Shown one piece after another: positions 53,557-61,638 of a stretch of 64,000 nucleotides of DNA. The notes beneath the pieces were generated by a model that saw nothing but the letters and a program-made list of their open reading frames with translations, had not been told where the DNA came from and made no database searches. The number at the start of each line of letters is the position of its first letter. The stretch's first letter is position 1. Source of the stretch: Bacillus alkalicellulosilyticus (GTDB lineage: Bacteria > Bacillota > Bacilli > Bacillales > Bacillaceae_F); NCBI RefSeq assembly GCF_002019795.1, contig NZ_KV917381.1, positions 9,008 to 73,007 on the forward strand, read 5' to 3'. Made by a program: the position numbers and the translations under genes.

Positions 53557-53608
53557 AAAGGGCACAACAGATCTGAGCTTAGGCTCTGACTCTGAGGGGC
53601 CCTTTTTT
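53557..53608 (+). terminator. terminator after rplQ
   Basis: AAAGGGC (53557-53563) pairs with GCCCTTT (53599-53605), with inner CAGA/TCTG and GAGC/GCTC pairs, followed by T residues to 53608. A strong terminator only 37 bp before ecfA1, which must be read by read-through or an unrecognised promoter. Confidence 0.9.
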
Positions 53609-53645
53609 GTATGAACCAGTAGAATGGTGTGGGAGGACTAATCGG

Positions 53646-54485
53646 ATGGAAAAGCAAATTAGTATTAAAAACCTTTCATACCGCTATGAGGGAAGTTCTG
53701 AGTATGCCCTTAAAGGGGTAAACTTAGATATTGCTAAAGGGGAATGGGTAGCCATCATTGGGCATAATGGCTCAGGGAAGTCGACGTTATCTCGTTTCTT
53801 TAATGCGCTCCTTCTCCCTGTACAAGGGGATGTTAGGATTTCTAGTTATAATAGTAAAGATGCGCAATCTCTATGGGACATTAGACGAACGGTAGGTTTA
53901 GTTTTTCAGAATCCTGATAATCAACTTGTTGCAACTACCGTTAAAGATGATATCGCTTTTGGTCTAGAGAACTTTGGTTTCGACCGAGAAACGATGGAAG
54001 ACAGGATTGTTCAAAGTGCAAGTAAGGTAGGGATTGACCACTTGCTACTAGAAGAACCCCACCGGTTATCAGGTGGACAAAAACAACGTGTTGCGATCGC
54101 TGGTATTATCGCCATTAAACCGGAAGTTATCGTATTAGATGAAGCTACATCCATGTTAGACCCTATTGGACGTAGAGAGGTTATCTCAACGATTCAAGAG
54201 GTGAATCACACTGAGAAGATTACTATCGTCTCGATTACGCATGACTTAGCAGAAGCAGCATTAGCAGACCGTATTATTGTAATGAATCAAGGTGAGATTG
54301 TTTTAACAGGAACACCGAAACAAGTGTTTGAAAATAGTGCGACATTATATCGGTATGGTTTAGAGCTTCCATTCGCAGTTGAAGTAAGAGAAAGGTTAGT
54401 AGAATTAGGGTATGATATCTCAACGCAAGCATTAACTGCGGAGGAAGTGATTAATGAACTATGGACATTACAGTCGAAAACCTAG
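53646..54485 (+). CDS. ecfA1: ECF transporter ATPase EcfA1
   Basis: One of two ATPases of the energy-coupling-factor module that drives vitamin import with interchangeable S components. The 279 residues have Walker A GHNGSGKST (39-47), signature LSGGQ (141-145) and Walker B VIVLDEATS (161-169). ATG 53646 follows GGGAGGA at 8 bp; the frame is open upstream into the terminator but that is not coding. Overlaps ecfA2 by 25 bases. Confidence 0.96.
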   Translation: MEKQISIKNLSYRYEGSSEYALKGVNLDIAKGEWVAIIGHNGSGKSTLSRFFNALLLPVQGDVRISSYNSKDAQSLWDIRRTVGLVFQNPDNQLVATTVKDDIAFGLENFGFDRETMEDRIVQSASKVGIDHLLLEEPHRLSGGQKQRVAIAGIIAIKPEVIVLDEATSMLDPIGRREVISTIQEVNHTEKITIVSITHDLAEAALADRIIVMNQGEIVLTGTPKQVFENSATLYRYGLELPFAVEVRERLVELGYDISTQALTAEEVINELWTLQSKT

Positions 54486-55324
54486 ATCATTGGTATGGAA
54501 AAGGGACGCCATTTGAAAAAAAAGCTTTGACTAATATTTCGCTTCATATTGCATCCAAGTCATACACGGCCATTATTGGGCATACGGGGTCTGGGAAGTC
54601 AACATTAGTCCAACACATGAACGGTCTCCTTAAGCCAACTGCAGGCACAATAAAAGTAGGTACGCATGTTATTGAAGGAGGGAAGAAATCAAAAGACATG
54701 AAAGACTTACGTCGATCTGTGGGGTTTGTTTTTCAGTATCCAGAGCATCAGCTTTTTGATGAAACTGTTGAAAAAGATATTGCTTTTGGTCCGGTGAATT
54801 TTGGTATGAGTGAGGAGCTAGCGAAAAAGAAAGCAAGAGAAGTTCTTCATAAAGTAGGACTTCCCGCGGACGTCTTACATAGATCACCATTTGAATTAAG
54901 TGGTGGCCAAAAGAGGAGAGCTGCGATTGCAGGTGTACTTGCGATGACACCTAGTGTGCTTATCCTAGATGAGCCAACAGCAGGACTCGATCCAAAGGGG
55001 CGTCGTGACATTATGAACTTGTTTTATCAGCTTCATCAAGAAGAAGGACTCACAACAGTCCTAGTTACTCATAACATGCTTGATGCTGCCCTGTTTGCTG
55101 ACCATATATATGTAATGGATGCAGGGGAGATCGCAATGCAAGGAACGCCTGCAGAGATATTTGCGTCTACGAAAGAGTTACAAAAGATAGGACTAGATGT
55201 CCCGGAATCGGTACAGATGATTGAAATGGTAGAGAAACAATTCCAAGTCCAGATGAAACGGGATGTATTCACTTCTTTAGCAGTTGCAGAGGAAATTGAC
55301 AAGCACATTTGTTATAAGGAGTGA
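54461..55324 (+). CDS. ecfA2: ECF transporter ATPase EcfA2
   Basis: Second ATPase of the ECF module. The 287 residues have Walker [10 protein letters not shown] (40-48), LSGGQ (146-150) and Walker B VLILDEPT (166-173). Starts at ATG 54461 inside ecfA1, with GGAGGAAGTGA upstream in that gene. ecfT begins 4 bp after its stop. Confidence 0.96.
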   Translation: MDITVENLDHWYGKGTPFEKKALTNISLHIASKSYTAIIGHTGSGKSTLVQHMNGLLKPTAGTIKVGTHVIEGGKKSKDMKDLRRSVGFVFQYPEHQLFDETVEKDIAFGPVNFGMSEELAKKKAREVLHKVGLPADVLHRSPFELSGGQKRRAAIAGVLAMTPSVLILDEPTAGLDPKGRRDIMNLFYQLHQEEGLTTVLVTHNMLDAALFADHIYVMDAGEIAMQGTPAEIFASTKELQKIGLDVPESVQMIEMVEKQFQVQMKRDVFTSLAVAEEIDKHICYKE

Positions 55325-55328
55325 TACA

Positions 55329-56126
55329 ATGTTTCAACATGTCATTGTCGGTCAATATGTAAAAGGCCATTCGATTTTCCATCAAATGGACCCACGTTCA
55401 AAGTTGATTGCTATTTTCTTACTCGTGCTTATCGTCTTCTTAGCAAACAATTGGTTATCCTATTTTGTTCTTATCATCTTTGCGTTATTATCTATTATCA
55501 TCTCACAAGTGCCATTATTATATATTTATAAAGGATTAAAACCTATTTTTTTGATTATCGTGTTTACGATGCTCATGCACCTCATTCTAAATAAAGAGGG
55601 AGCAGTTGTACTGGAAATGGGTCCTTTCTCTGTATATGAAAGTGGTATAACACAAGGTGTTTTTATAGCGTTACGACTCTTAATCATCGTTGTGTTAACA
55701 TCATTATTAACGTTGACGACTAAACCACTTGATTTAACAGATGGACTGGAGTTCTTGTTACAGCCATTAACACGCTTTAGGGTACCTGCCCATGAAATAG
55801 CACTGATGATGTCGATATCACTTCGCTTTATTCCTACGCTCTTGCAAGAAACAGAGAAAATTCTAAAGGCTCAAATGGCAAGAGGTGTTGACTTTAGTAG
55901 TGGCTCTATCATGCAACGGATGAAAGCAGTCATTCCGTTACTAATACCTTTATTCATAAGTGCCTTTAAACGAGCAGAAGACCTTGCTCTAGCGATGGAG
56001 TCACGCGGTTATAGGGGTGGAGAGGGTCGTACGAAGTTACGAGAATTAGAGTGGAGAAAAAAGGACACGTCTGTTCTCTTTATTGTGTGTCTTTTTGGGT
56101 TTGGATTGTTTTTATTGAGGATATAA
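55329..56126 (+). CDS. ecfT: ECF transporter membrane subunit EcfT
   Basis: Membrane coupling subunit linking EcfA1/A2 to S components. The 265 residues have several membrane helices (about 25-120 and near the C-terminus) and the two cytoplasmic coupling-helix motifs with ARG ([10 protein letters not shown] and [10 protein letters not shown]). ATG 55329 follows AAGGAGTGATAC; the frame is open further upstream, into ecfA2. Confidence 0.96.
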   Translation: MFQHVIVGQYVKGHSIFHQMDPRSKLIAIFLLVLIVFLANNWLSYFVLIIFALLSIIISQVPLLYIYKGLKPIFLIIVFTMLMHLILNKEGAVVLEMGPFSVYESGITQGVFIALRLLIIVVLTSLLTLTTKPLDLTDGLEFLLQPLTRFRVPAHEIALMMSISLRFIPTLLQETEKILKAQMARGVDFSSGSIMQRMKAVIPLLIPLFISAFKRAEDLALAMESRGYRGGEGRTKLRELEWRKKDTSVLFIVCLFGFGLFLLRI

Positions 56127-56138
56127 TGAGGGATGTAA

Positions 56139-56921
56139 ATGAGAAGAATGAAGGCAGTTATTACGTATGATGGGACAAACTTTTGCGGGTTTCAGTCCCA
56201 ACCAAACCTTCGAACCGTGCAGTCAGAAGTAGAAAAAGCCCTCACTAGAATTCATAAAGGGGAAGAGGTCATCATTACAGCCTCTGGGCGGACTGATGCA
56301 GGAGTACATGCACATGGTCAGGTTTTTCATTTTGATACATCATTAGCAATTTCTGAAGAAAAATGGCCTTTTGCTTTTCGAGGACAGTTGCCATTAGATA
56401 TCGAAATCAGAGAAATAACAGAAGTGGACCGAGATTTTCATGCGCGCTATGACGTTGAGAAAAAAGAATACAGATACCGAGTGTTATGCTCACGTACACG
56501 AGACGTGTTTTCAAGGCAATACCAGCATTATGTTCCGTACCAGGTGGATTTTGAACGTATGGTAGCTGGTAGCAAGCATTTACTTGGTAAACATGACTTT
56601 ACGTCCTTTTGTTCCACGAAAACAGCGACTTCAAACAGGGTAAGAACAATTTATGAACTAGACATTGAAAGAGATGGTAACGAGTTTGTATTTCGCATCG
56701 TAGGAAATGGATTTCTTTATAATATGGTTCGTATTATCGTTGGCACACTACTAGAAGTAGGCAGAGGAAAACGTGAGCCGGAAGACATAAAGAGTATCCT
56801 TGAAGCTCAGAACAGAAAAAGAGCAGGAAAAACGGCACCTGGTCATGGACTTTACTTGTGGGAAGTCACATATAAAGACGAAACCGCGCAACTGAACGCA
56901 GAAAAGGGTCGTAAAAACTAG
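56139..56921 (+). CDS. truA: TruA, tRNA pseudouridine(38-40) synthase
   Basis: Modifies U38-U40 in the anticodon arm of several tRNAs. The 260 residues have the catalytic ASGRTDAGVHAHGQ (48-61, aspartate D53) and YDGTNFCGFQ (10-19). ATG 56139 lies 5 bp after GAGGGA; ATG 56148 is too far from it. Conserved place between ecfT and rplM. Confidence 0.96.
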   Translation: MRRMKAVITYDGTNFCGFQSQPNLRTVQSEVEKALTRIHKGEEVIITASGRTDAGVHAHGQVFHFDTSLAISEEKWPFAFRGQLPLDIEIREITEVDRDFHARYDVEKKEYRYRVLCSRTRDVFSRQYQHYVPYQVDFERMVAGSKHLLGKHDFTSFCSTKTATSNRVRTIYELDIERDGNEFVFRIVGNGFLYNMVRIIVGTLLEVGRGKREPEDIKSILEAQNRKRAGKTAPGHGLYLWEVTYKDETAQLNAEKGRKN

Positions 56922-56969
56922 CAAAATAAAAAATATCTCAAAACAACTCTTCCTAGTGTGACAAAAACG

Positions 56970-56998
56970 TTGACATTGGGTTTTAATTGAGATATGAT
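56970..56998 (+). promoter_or_regulatory. sigma-A promoter of rplM-rpsI
   Basis: A perfect TTGACA (56970-56975), 17-bp spacer, TATGAT (56993-56998). Confidence 0.88.
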
Positions 56999-56999
56999 G

Positions 57000-57060
57000 T
57001 TAGATGGTATTTCGAAAATAAACCCACTAGCCCCGGGTTTAGGCTTGTTACTATAGACAA
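57000..57060 (+). promoter_or_regulatory. L13 leader RNA
   Basis: A compact leader right after the promoter with AAACCC-ACTAGCCCC-GGGTTT and surrounding pairs, matching the L13 r-protein leader found upstream of rplM in Firmicutes. Likely autoregulated by L13; boundaries are approximate. Confidence 0.75.
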
Positions 57061-57115
57061 TGGAATTCCGATAAAAAATGTAATTATTAAAGATACGATA
57101 TTAGGAGGGAAAATC

Positions 57116-57553
57116 ATGCGTACAACATATATGGCAAAGCCAAACGAAGTTGAACGTAAGTGGTACGTTATTGACGCTGAAGGCCAAACATTAGGTCGTT
57201 TAGCAAGTGAAGTAGCCTCTATCCTACGTGGAAAAACAAAACCAACGTTTACTCCACATGTAGATACAGGAGACCATGTAATTCTTATCAATGCATCAAA
57301 GATTGTTTTAACAGGTAAAAAACTAACTGACAAGATTTACTACCGTCACAGTAATCATCCTGGTGGACTTAAGCAAACAACTGCTGGTGAAATGTTGAAA
57401 AACAAACCAGAAAGAATGCTTGAGCTAGCAATCAAAGGGATGTTACCTAAAAACACTCTTGGACGTAAACAAGGAATGAAACTACACGTATTCGCGGGTA
57501 GTGAGCATAACCACCAAGCACAAAAACCAGAAGCTTATGAGCTTCGCGGATAA
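57116..57553 (+). CDS. rplM: Ribosomal protein L13
   Basis: Early assembly protein of the 50S. The 145 residues begin [23 protein letters not shown] and contain the conserved SNHPGGLKQ and [14 protein letters not shown] 57116 follows TTAGGAGGGAAAATC; the frame is open upstream through the leader and is not used. Confidence 0.98.
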   Translation: MRTTYMAKPNEVERKWYVIDAEGQTLGRLASEVASILRGKTKPTFTPHVDTGDHVILINASKIVLTGKKLTDKIYYRHSNHPGGLKQTTAGEMLKNKPERMLELAIKGMLPKNTLGRKQGMKLHVFAGSEHNHQAQKPEAYELRG

Positions 57554-57571
57554 TCGAAGGAGGGTATAAAT

Positions 57572-57967
57572 TTGGCACAAGTACAATATTATGGTACTGG
57601 TCGTCGTAAGCACTCTGTAGCACGTGTTCGTTTAGTGCCGGGTGATGGTCGTATCGTTATCAATAACCGTGAAATTGATGTATACTTCAGAGGAAAAGAA
57701 ACACTTAAGTTAATCGTAAAACAACCTTTAGTAGAAACTGCTACAGAAGGTCAATACGATATTCTTGTAAACGTAACAGGCGGTGGCTACACAGGACAGG
57801 CTGGAGCAATCCGTCATGGTGTTTCAAGAGCATTACTAGAAGCGGATCCTGAATTCCGTGGATCATTAAAATCTGCAGGTTTCCTAACACGTGACCCTCG
57901 TATGAAAGAGCGTAAAAAATACGGTCTTAAAGCGGCACGTCGTGCACCTCAGTTCTCAAAACGTTAA
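57572..57967 (+). CDS. rpsI: Ribosomal protein S9
   Basis: Head protein with a C-terminal tail (APQFSKR) contacting P-site tRNA. The 131 residues begin with [23 protein letters not shown] 57572 follows GAAGGAGGG. It marks the end of the conserved ribosomal block. Confidence 0.98.
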   Translation: MAQVQYYGTGRRKHSVARVRLVPGDGRIVINNREIDVYFRGKETLKLIVKQPLVETATEGQYDILVNVTGGGYTGQAGAIRHGVSRALLEADPEFRGSLKSAGFLTRDPRMKERKKYGLKAARRAPQFSKR

Positions 57968-57983
57968 TATACTTGCGTTTCAA

Positions 57984-58016
57984 GGCTCGCATCCTATTGG
58001 GTGGGAGTCTTTTTTT
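57984..58016 (+). terminator. terminator after rpsI
   Basis: An imperfect stem GGCTCGCATCC with GGTGGGAGTC around TATTG, followed by seven T (58010-58016). Confidence 0.75.
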
Positions 58017-58477
58017 GTAGGGGAAAGAGTAGTATGACGAGGTCCGTTTATGGTTACACAGTGAAGAAGATAGTTTTTCATTAGTAAGGCTAATCGCATT
58101 AAAAAACATCGTCTCGCTAATGAATCAGGAGAAACATTTTTATTTATTATTACAATTTTCGTTCTCATTAAACAACTCATGTCCTCTATTGTAAGTTTCG
58201 GTAAAAGAGCTTTATTTTTAGGAGAGATGGTCGTTTGTATGAGTGTGGGAGAGGAGACCAGATTGTGATTGGTAAATGAGAATTGCTTATCTGTTGAGTT
58301 GTCAAGTCAAGGAGTGAGGCTCGGACCTAACCAGTAAAAGCATATTTACTGTCTTCACTCATCTCAAAGCCCGTTGAGAAAAACTCATTCAATATAGGCA
58401 AGTTGTGAGAAACCACTCACAACTTGCCTAAGATAGTGCTGATATTATTCGTTCAAAAAATACAACACGAAACGATT
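58017..58477. other. intergenic region, possibly with gene debris
   Basis: About 460 bp without a supported gene. A 51-codon open stretch on the + strand (near 58031-58190) has AT-rich, protein-like codons but no start codon or ribosome site; it could be a gene remnant. A small hairpin CAGTAAA/TTTACTG lies at 58332-58351, and a 15-bp inverted repeat near 58395-58430 is listed separately. Confidence 0.5.
58395..58430. repeat. 15-bp perfect inverted repeat
   Basis: TAGGCAAGTTGTGAG (58395-58409) and CTCACAACTTGCCTA (58416-58430), loop 6 nt. It lies downstream of the minus-strand amidase gene. Neither strand continues with a U tract, so termination is possible but not typical. Confidence 0.75.
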
Positions 58478-59239
58478 CTAAGAACTAACGACCCAGACAT
58501 CATAATTTTTAGAGCGTAGTTCATCCGCAAATGCTTCTGCGTTTTCACGATTTTGAAATGCTCCAACTTGAACTTTCCAGAGGCCTTCTTGTTGAAAGAT
58601 ATAAGTTGTATACCCTTCATTGTCTAACTGTTGAGCCTGTCGGTCTGCATTTGCTCTATTGGTAAAAGCCCCTACCTGAACTTTGTACATAGTTTGAGGT
58701 TTTTGTTGTAAGTTAAATGCCTGGACAATGCCATTTACATGTCCTCGTGCAATTTTGTTGAGAAAGGATGAACTGGAGAGTAAGTCAGCATCGTTCGGGT
58801 TATCAATAAATAGGTTTTCAGTTAAAATAGCAGGCATTGAAGTCTCTCTTAGCACAGCAAAGTTAGCGGTTTTTCTCCCGCGATCTCTAACATTAGTTTC
58901 ATTAATTATTGCAGAATGCATTAATCGTTGCAGTTGAACAGTGCGGGATGCTTGACTGGTATGAATATAAGATTCAAAGCCTGTACCACCACCTGCATTA
59001 ACATGAATGGAAATAAAATAGTCAGCTTGCCATTGGTTTGCTTGAGAAGCTCGTTCACTTAAACTGACAGAAACATCATTGGTTCTGCTCATTGATACTT
59101 CAACATTTTCATACTCGTTAAGGAGCATGTCCCGAATTCTACTAGAAATGTCCAATGTTAAATGTTTCTCTTGAAGGCCATTACCAACTGCTCCTGAATC
59201 CGAACCACCATGTCCTGGATCGATAAAAATTCTAGTCAA
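58478..59239 (-). CDS. cwlC: N-acetylmuramoyl-L-alanine amidase, CwlC-like
   Basis: Cleaves the amide bond between N-acetylmuramic acid and L-alanine in peptidoglycan. The 253 residues have an Amidase_3 domain with zinc ligands H10, E24 and H79 (IFIDPGHGGSDSG; SIHVNAGGGTGFES) and catalytic E141 (ILTENLFID). A C-terminal pair of SPOR-type repeats (YKVQVGAF and WKVQVGAF) binds wall glycan. There is no signal peptide, as in B. subtilis CwlC, which lyses mother cells after sporulation. TTG 59239 is 8 bp after GAGGAG; GTG 59248 is in frame but abuts it. A phage endolysin origin cannot be excluded. Confidence 0.9.
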   Translation of the reverse strand: MTRIFIDPGHGGSDSGAVGNGLQEKHLTLDISSRIRDMLLNEYENVEVSMSRTNDVSVSLSERASQANQWQADYFISIHVNAGGGTGFESYIHTSQASRTVQLQRLMHSAIINETNVRDRGRKTANFAVLRETSMPAILTENLFIDNPNDADLLSSSSFLNKIARGHVNGIVQAFNLQQKPQTMYKVQVGAFTNRANADRQAQQLDNEGYTTYIFQQEGLWKVQVGAFQNRENAEAFADELRSKNYDVWVVSS

Positions 59240-59279
59240 TTGACTCACTCCTCTATCTATTTTTAGTTGTTTTCATAGA

Positions 59280-59288
59280 TATTTTATG
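59280..59288 (-). promoter_or_regulatory. possible sigma-K -10 element of cwlC
   Basis: On the minus strand CATAAAATA matches the sigma-K (mother-cell) -10 consensus CATANNNTA, 41 bp before the start codon. The -35 is weak. Sigma-K control would fit a CwlC role, but this is inference. Confidence 0.4.
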
Positions 59289-59426
59289 CTCATATAAAAC
59301 AAGCTGAAACGGCTATTAAATCAGGAGGATAATCTAGATTAATATGTTATTGGTGGCGAAACTTTAGGTTTCTTTCATTGTCTTCCATCTATTAAAAAAA
59401 AAGAAACAAAACATTTAAAAAGAAGA

Positions 59427-59454
59427 TTGAAATTATTCGAATAATGTATATAAT
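59427..59454 (+). promoter_or_regulatory. promoter of the lichenase gene
   Basis: TTGAAA (59427-59432), 16-bp spacer, perfect TATAAT (59449-59454). The start near 59461 lies inside a cre-like site. The leader would be about 200 nt. An unrecognised promoter nearer the gene is also possible. Confidence 0.65.
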
Positions 59455-59458
59455 AGAG

Positions 59459-59472
59459 TGTAAGCGGATACA
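59459..59472 (+). promoter_or_regulatory. cre-like CcpA site
   Basis: TGTAAGCGGATACA matches the relaxed catabolite-responsive element (TGNAANCGNWNNCA) and overlaps the predicted start point. CcpA bound here would repress during growth on preferred sugars. Confidence 0.6.
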
Positions 59473-59565
59473 TCATAAGACCATTCAGAAAACCTAATAA
59501 TAAATAGGTTAGGAGTTGGTGAAGGACAAAAAATAAAAGAATCTTAAATATTTTTTTCGAAAACA

Positions 59566-59581
59566 ATTAACGCGCGTTAGT
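59566..59581 (+). promoter_or_regulatory. LacI-type operator 1
   Basis: ATTAACGCGCGTTAGT, palindromic core TAACGCGCGTTA (59568-59579) with a central CpG, as usual for LacI-family repressors. Its centre is 56 bp from operator 2. Confidence 0.75.
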
Positions 59582-59621
59582 TGTTGGTAGCAAAACGAAT
59601 GTTTATTTTTTTTATAGGACT

Positions 59622-59637
59622 ACTAACGCGTGTTAGT
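59622..59637 (+). promoter_or_regulatory. LacI-type operator 2
   Basis: ACTAACGCGTGTTAGT is palindromic except for one base pair, with a central CpG. The shared half-site ACTAACGC links it with operator 1; it lies 24 bp before the lichenase start codon. Confidence 0.75.
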
Positions 59638-59660
59638 GGTCGAATAAGGGGGAAAAGTCG

Positions 59661-61475
59661 ATGAAAAGGAAGACATTTGTATTATTTTCTTTACTTACAT
59701 TATTAATTGGCATGTTTTCTACAGGATTTGCAAATACAGGTGGGGTTCAAGCAGAAGATGGCAGACCCATGGGATCAACGTTTTATGAAACGTTTGATAC
59801 TTTTAATACGGAACGCTGGTCAACAGCAGGAGTATGGTCAAATGGAGATATGTTTAACGCGACATGGTATCCAGAACAGGTTTCATTTTCAGATGGAAAA
59901 ATGAAATTGCAAATTGACGAGGAAGACAATGAAGAATCAGAGACAGATTATAAATCTGGGGAATTAAGAACGAATGTACATTATCATTACGGATTGTTTG
60001 AGGTAAGTATGAAGCCTGCTAAATCAACAGGAACCGTATCTTCATTTTTTACATATACGGGTCCATGGGATTGGGAAAATGACCCGTGGGATGAAATTGA
60101 TATTGAATTCCTTGGAAAAGATACAACAAGAGTTCAATTTAACTATTTTACTAACGGCGTAGGAAACAATGAACACTACCATGACTTAGGGTTTGACGCA
60201 TCAGAATCTTTTAATACGTATGCTTTTGAGTGGAGACCAGATTCAATTAGTTGGTATGTTAATGGAGAGTTAGTTTATACAGCCACAGAAAACATCCCGC
60301 AAACACCACAAAAAATTATGATGAACTTATGGCCAGGAATTGGTGTAGATGGATGGACAGGTGCATTTAATGGAGAGGATACGCCTGTTGTAGCTGAATA
60401 TGAGTGGGTAAGGTATACATCATTAGATGAATTAGATAATAACGGGGAACAACCGGAACCAGAAGTGCCAGAAACTCCAGTAGATGAAGAAGAACCAGGC
60501 GAAGATAATGAAAGTCCTGCTGAACGTCCGATGGGCTCAAAATTTGAAGAACTTTTTGATACCTTTAATACAGAGCGCTGGTCAACAGCAGGAGTATGGA
60601 CAAATGGTGCAATGTTTAATGCAACATGGTATCCAGAACAGGTGACATTTTCAGATGGAAAAATGAAGTTGCAAATTGACAAAGAAGATGATGAAGAAGC
60701 AGTTCCAGAATATAAGGCTGGGGAATTAAGAACGAATCAGTTTTATCAATACGGGTTGTTTGAAGTCAATATGAAGCCAGCGAAATCAACAGGAACGGTA
60801 TCTTCATTCTTTACGTATACGGGTCCGTGGGATTGGGATAATGATCCGTGGGATGAGATTGATATTGAGTTCCTTGGTAAGGATACAACAAGAGTTCAAT
60901 TTAACTATTTTACTAACGGCGTAGGAAACAATGAACACTACCACGACCTAGGGTTTGACGCATCAGAATCTTTTAATACGTATGCTTTTGAGTGGAGACC
61001 TGACTCGATTAGTTGGTATGTCAATGGGGAGTTAGTCTATACGGCCACAGAAAACATCCCGCAAACCCCACAAAAAATCATGATGAATTTATGGCCAGGT
61101 ATTGGAGTGGATGCGTGGACAGGTGTATTTGACGGTGAAGACACTCCAGTTGTAACGGAGTACGATTGGGTAAGGTACACTCCACTAGAGGAATTAGATG
61201 ATAACGGAGTACAACCGGAACCAGAGATCCCAGTAACACCTGAGACTCCAGAAACACCTGAGGCACCAGAAGTACCTGAGACACCAGAAACACCAGTAGT
61301 TGAGGATGGAGAAACAGGAGAAACAGTTGTCGATAAAGAAAAGGGAAATGAGACAGGTGGTAAGAAGTTACCGAATACCGCAACATCTCTTTATAACTAT
61401 TTGGCAATTGGTTTATTGATTCTTGCAACAGGAGCATTTCTTTATTATAGAAGCCGTAAAAAAATAGTCGAATAA
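59661..61475 (+). CDS. Secreted tandem GH16 lichenase with LPNTA wall anchor
   Basis: A 604-residue secreted beta-1,3-1,4-glucanase (lichenase type). Signal peptide about 1-31. Two GH16 domains (about 36-258 and 290-512) repeat with a 254-residue period. Each has the catalytic DEIDIEF (144-150, E145 nucleophile, E149 acid/base; 398-404, E399 and E403). The no-insertion motif and the following [17 protein letters not shown] are lichenase-like rather than laminarinase-like. Acidic proline-rich linkers follow each domain. The C-terminus has LPNTA (570-574), a membrane helix (about 577-596) and a basic tail, a sortase signal. ATG 59661 follows AAGGGGGAA. Operators and a cre site lie upstream, and a LacI-type gene follows. 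Confidence 0.93.
   Translation: MKRKTFVLFSLLTLLIGMFSTGFANTGGVQAEDGRPMGSTFYETFDTFNTERWSTAGVWSNGDMFNATWYPEQVSFSDGKMKLQIDEEDNEESETDYKSGELRTNVHYHYGLFEVSMKPAKSTGTVSSFFTYTGPWDWENDPWDEIDIEFLGKDTTRVQFNYFTNGVGNNEHYHDLGFDASESFNTYAFEWRPDSISWYVNGELVYTATENIPQTPQKIMMNLWPGIGVDGWTGAFNGEDTPVVAEYEWVRYTSLDELDNNGEQPEPEVPETPVDEEEPGEDNESPAERPMGSKFEELFDTFNTERWSTAGVWTNGAMFNATWYPEQVTFSDGKMKLQIDKEDDEEAVPEYKAGELRTNQFYQYGLFEVNMKPAKSTGTVSSFFTYTGPWDWDNDPWDEIDIEFLGKDTTRVQFNYFTNGVGNNEHYHDLGFDASESFNTYAFEWRPDSISWYVNGELVYTATENIPQTPQKIMMNLWPGIGVDAWTGVFDGEDTPVVTEYDWVRYTPLEELDDNGVQPEPEIPVTPETPETPEAPEVPETPETPVVEDGETGETVVDKEKGNETGGKKLPNTATSLYNYLAIGLLILATGAFLYYRSRKKIVE
60126..60238 (+). repeat. near-identical tract shared by the two lichenase domains, copy 1
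   Basis: This stretch differs from 60888-61000 (762 bp downstream) at only about two synonymous sites, while flanking parts of the two domains differ far more. It points to recent duplication or gene conversion. Confidence 0.8.
60888..61000 (+). repeat. near-identical tract shared by the two lichenase domains, copy 2
   Basis: Partner of 60126-60238. Protein residues 152-230 and 406-484 are identical across the two domains. Confidence 0.8.
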
Positions 61476-61493
61476 TAGAAGATAATTGTTAAT

Positions 61494-61538
61494 AAAAAGG
61501 TTGTCCAAGTGGGTAATAGCCATTGCGACAACCTTTTT
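61494..61538 (+). terminator. terminator after the lichenase gene
   Basis: AAAAAGGTTGTC (61494-61505) pairs with GACAACCTTTTT (61527-61538). It separates the lichenase gene from the LacI-family gene and could work in both directions. Confidence 0.88.
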
Positions 61539-61577
61539 ATGTAAGGTAAAAATAAGCTGTGGATTTAATGGATACTG

Positions 61578-61605
61578 TCTACAGTTATCCAAGAAGTGTT
61601 ATAAT
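61578..61605 (+). promoter_or_regulatory. promoter of the LacI-family gene
   Basis: An extended -10, TGTTATAAT (61597-61605), with a weak -35 TCTACA (61578-61583) at 16 bp. No copy of the ACTAACGC operator is seen here, so autoregulation is not supported. Confidence 0.65.
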
Positions 61606-61638
61606 ATGGGTAAATATTGAATTAGTAGGTGTAAACCA

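Larger units (their letters stand above)
59240..59660. other. divergent regulatory region between cwlC and the lichenase gene
   Basis: About 420 bp with no gene. It holds the cwlC ribosome site, a possible sigma-K element, a sigma-A promoter, a cre-like site and two LacI-type operators, all listed separately. A small hairpin AACCTA/TAGGTT lies near 59492-59511. Confidence 0.8.

Noticed and set aside
58031-58190. Open stretch after rpsI
   Set aside because: No start codon or ribosome site; at most a gene remnant, not called.
59375-59566. 63-codon minus-strand frame in the lichenase promoter region
   Set aside because: Low-complexity AT-rich sequence covering the promoter, the cre-like site and part of operator 1, without a ribosome site.
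60275-60682. 135-codon antisense frame in the lichenase gene
   Set aside because: Complement of a conserved GH16 domain; codon shadow only.
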